A DNA stretch of 49,664 bases from assembly GCA_001604405.1 (NCBI GenBank), contig LVBL01000004.1, positions 1 to 49,664 of the forward strand. The letters run 5' to 3'. This document shows, one piece after another, positions 47,683-49,664 of this stretch. Numbering within the stretch: the stretch's first letter is position 1; each line of letters starts with the position of its first letter. This stretch comes from Spirochaetales bacterium Spiro_10. GTDB taxonomy: Bacteria > Spirochaetota > Spirochaetia > Treponematales > Treponemataceae. The notes beneath the pieces were generated by a model. That model saw nothing but the letters and a program-made list of their open reading frames with translations. It did no database searches and was not told where the DNA came from. The position numbers were made by a program, and so were the translations under genes.

Positions 47683-48360
47683 ATGACTGACAAAAACGTT
47701 ACTATCGCCAAACGGTATTCGACCGCAGAAGAGATCGCGAACGCGATCACCCATGGAATTGGCGCCCTCCTCTCGGTTGCCGCGCTCGTATTGCTCGTCG
47801 TCAAGGCCGCGGCCCGCGCGCCCGAGGCGGCAAAACCCTCTTATATTGTAGGATTTGCGGTTTTCGGGGCCACCCTGATCATCCTCTATGCGGTTTCTAC
47901 CCTGTATCACGCCCTGACGGCGCACCGCGCAAAACGCGTTTTCGGGGTTCTGGACCATAGCTCGATCTACCTCCTCATAGCGGGAACGTATACGGCCTAT
48001 TGCCTCACCGCCCTGCACGGCGCCCTGGGATGGTCCCTGTTCGGGGTAATCTGGGCGATCGCCGCCACGGGGATCGTGTTCTACGCGATCTTCGGCTCGC
48101 GAATCCGCCGGCTCTCCGCCATCACCTACCTTCCGATGTCGCTCATCATCATCTTCGCGGGCAAGCCGATGAAGTCGAACCTCCGCGCCCTGAGCGGAAG
48201 CGACGCGAGCTGGCACCTCCTGCTGATCGGCGGGGCCTTCTACATCCTCGGGATGGTCTTCTACGCGATGAAAAAAAGGGAATGGACGCACTCCGTCTGG
48301 CACCTCTTCGTCATCGCGGGCAGCGCCTTCCACTTCTTTTCGGTCTACATGAGCTTCTAG
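47683..48360 (+). CDS. Hemolysin III family (PAQR-type) membrane protein
   Basis: A 225-aa protein with seven membrane segments. Family hallmarks: the amphipathic start STAEEIANAITHGIGA (metal-binding His in the HGIG motif), ISTLYH-type motif VSTLYHAL, the Asp/Ser pair in VLDHSSIYLLIAGTYT and the final WHLFVIAGSAFHFF with two more histidines. PAQR proteins are membrane hydrolases or lipid-homeostasis factors; haemolysis is not implied. AGGGG lies just upstream of ATG 47683. Confidence 0.95.
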   Translation: MTDKNVTIAKRYSTAEEIANAITHGIGALLSVAALVLLVVKAAARAPEAAKPSYIVGFAVFGATLIILYAVSTLYHALTAHRAKRVFGVLDHSSIYLLIAGTYTAYCLTALHGALGWSLFGVIWAIAATGIVFYAIFGSRIRRLSAITYLPMSLIIIFAGKPMKSNLRALSGSDASWHLLLIGGAFYILGMVFYAMKKREWTHSVWHLFVIAGSAFHFFSVYMSF

Positions 48361-48376
48361 GCCGCCGGGCAAAAGC

Positions 48377-48405
48377 TTGACCCGGGCCGAGGGCTGCCGT
48401 AAGAT
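48377..48405 (+). promoter_or_regulatory. Leaderless-type promoter of the PAS/HD-GYP gene
   Basis: TTGACC (48377-48382), 17 nt, TAAGAT (48400-48405), 7 nt to ATG 48413. Confidence 0.6.
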
Positions 48406-48412
48406 TACGTAT

Positions 48413-49664
48413 ATGGACGAAAGCCTGTATACGCATATCTTGAGGGACTCGACCTTCGGTTACACGTATAACAGGATCATCCTGGACGGCGCGGGTCGCC
48501 CCGCGGATTACGAATATATCGAGGTCAACCGCGCGTACGAGGAGATGATCGGGGCGGAGCGGGATTCCGTCGCGGGCAAGCGCGTTACCGAGGTCATCAA
48601 GGGCATAACCGGGGACTCCTTCGACTGGATCGCCTGTTTCGGCGAAGTCGCCCTCGGGGGCGAGCGCGTGGAGTTCGAGCAATATTCGAAGGTTCTCGAC
48701 CGCTGGTTCCGGATTTCCGTCACGAGCCCCGCGCGCGGGTACTTCGTCGGCATCTCCTTCGACATAACCGACCGGGTAGAAACCGAGCGCAAACTCCGCG
48801 ACAGCGAGGAGCGGAACCGCCGGTACGTCGAAAGCGCCCCGGACGGCATCTTCATCACGAACGACGCGCTTCGGTATACCGAGGCCAACAGGGCCGCCTG
48901 CGAGATGCTCGGATATACCCGGGAGGAACTCCTCGCGCTGAGCGTTCCCGACGTCGTGCCGGCGGGAGAAAACGTCTCGTTCAAGAACGCCATCAAAGGC
49001 CTCAGGGCCGCCGGACGAGCGCAAAGGACGACCCGGCTCCAAAGAAAGGACGGCAGCCTCGTCACGGTGATCCTCGACTCCGTGAGGATCGAAGGCGGCT
49101 CCTTCCTGACGTTCTGCAAGGACATCACGGACAACGAGCGGCTGGAAAACGAGAAGAACCAGTACTTTTCGGCGTTCCAGACCACGCCCCAGCCCATACT
49201 CATAACCGACAAGGACGGGACGATCACCTCCGTCAACGCGGCCTTCGTCACCATGTACGGCTACGATCGCTCCGAGTTGCTGGGCAAGAACCCCCGCATC
49301 CTCAATCCCGGACGCGAGGTGTACGAGAACCTCGGCGTGAGCGTCTTCGAGTACGAGTCGAGGTTCAGGGACATGTGGGGCGCGGTAACCGATCCGGCCG
49401 TACGGACCTGGCAGGGCGAGCTCATCAACCGGAAAAAGGGCGGCACGCTTCTATGGGTCAGCCTCCTCGTCAACGGGATTTACGACGACTCGGGCGAGCT
49501 CTGCGGCATCGTAGGGCTCCCGATCGACATGACCGTATCCCACGAAGTCGCGACGAAAAGCAGGATTCAGTTCTACCAGACGCTCGCCGACCTCGCGGAA
49601 CTGCGCGACGACGAAACGGGCAACCACATGAAGCGGGTCGGGCTCTTCGCGAAGCTCATGGCGC
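48413..49664 (+). CDS. Multi-PAS HD-GYP protein (cut by the right edge)
   Basis: The first ~417 codons of a signalling protein. PAS1 (about 5-120), PAS2 (about 130-240) and PAS3 (about 245-380) are followed by a helix (IQFYQTLADLAELRDDETG) and NHMKRVGLFAKLMA, the N-terminal start of an HD-GYP domain. The metal-binding HD lies beyond the edge. PAS1 is closely related to PAS1 of the hybrid kinase (shared SVAGK, DSFDWI/DAFDWI, FEQYS and LDRWF/Y). It probably degrades c-di-GMP in response to a redox or small-molecule signal similar to that of the kinase. Confidence 0.88.
   Translation, partial: MDESLYTHILRDSTFGYTYNRIILDGAGRPADYEYIEVNRAYEEMIGAERDSVAGKRVTEVIKGITGDSFDWIACFGEVALGGERVEFEQYSKVLDRWFRISVTSPARGYFVGISFDITDRVETERKLRDSEERNRRYVESAPDGIFITNDALRYTEANRAACEMLGYTREELLALSVPDVVPAGENVSFKNAIKGLRAAGRAQRTTRLQRKDGSLVTVILDSVRIEGGSFLTFCKDITDNERLENEKNQYFSAFQTTPQPILITDKDGTITSVNAAFVTMYGYDRSELLGKNPRILNPGREVYENLGVSVFEYESRFRDMWGAVTDPAVRTWQGELINRKKGGTLLWVSLLVNGIYDDSGELCGIVGLPIDMTVSHEVATKSRIQFYQTLADLAELRDDETGNHMKRVGLFAKLMA

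Noticed and set aside
1..49664. CRISPR array, tRNA, rRNA, insertion sequence or phage attachment site
   Set aside because: None was seen: no regularly spaced repeats, no transposase or integrase, and no tRNA-like cloverleaf noticed by eye.

Overview
The window is about 50 kb of a GC-rich (by eye roughly 65%) bacterial chromosome that is densely packed with short operons. The gene content suggests a free-living or gut-associated member of the Spirochaetia. It combines a TAXI-type TRAP binding lipoprotein, several PAS / HD-GYP / GGDEF c-di-GMP proteins, a YjfB-like motility peptide, an RRM RNA-binding protein, a TelA/XpaC operon with a binding-protein/OmpA fusion, many lipoproteins and a giant Rhs protein. 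No rRNA, tRNA or ribosomal protein gene is present, so the placement is an inference.

Layout. 1-5.4 kb: edge-truncated TAXI lipoprotein, DUF4180 protein, MFS transporter, YjfB-like peptide, an alkyltransferase-like protein (PWHR) overlapping a cNMP-binding/HD-GYP protein, a tRNA-dihydrouridine synthase and a 32-aa peptide. 5.3-11.8 kb: a 1439-aa hybrid kinase ending in GGDEF, an EEP-family nuclease/phosphatase, thiol peroxidase and a membrane protein. 11.9-24.9 kb: NlpC/P60 hydrolase coupled to an APH-like kinase, aldo/keto reductase divergent from a MocR regulator, membrane protein/winged-helix pair, YgjP-like metalloprotease, LuxR regulator, MATE pump coupled to an active O6-alkylguanine transferase, an Mpv17-like membrane protein, a lipoprotein, and divergent cell-wall hydrolases. 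24.9-31 kb: the xpaC-telA-PBP/OmpA-vWA operon and, divergently, an ATP-grasp/methyltransferase fusion. 31-45 kb: a leftward operon (TM/coiled-coil protein, CsgG-like/beta-barrel protein, FN3/PPC lipoprotein, LamG-like lipoprotein, 3152-aa SpvB/VCBS/Rhs protein) that ends in an abruptly AT-rich block holding the Rhs C-terminal M23 peptidase tip and two small exported proteins. 45-49.7 kb: LamG protein, two small proteins, RRM protein, hemolysin III and a PAS/HD-GYP protein cut by the right edge.

Most notable are two things. First, the Rhs toxin: a GC-rich delivery body carries an AT-rich, apparently exchanged M23 peptidase tip, followed by two candidate periplasmic immunity proteins that look like diverged paralogues, one of them frameshifted at a run of seven A. 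Second, a repeated promoter layout: at about a dozen genes on both strands a sigma-70-like -10 box ends only 6-8 nt before the start codon, which predicts leaderless mRNAs as a normal mode of expression here.

In this sequence the strand-opposite frames stay open for long distances because of the GC-rich codon use. Genes were chosen by recognisable family, signal peptide, ribosome binding site, promoter and operon fit.
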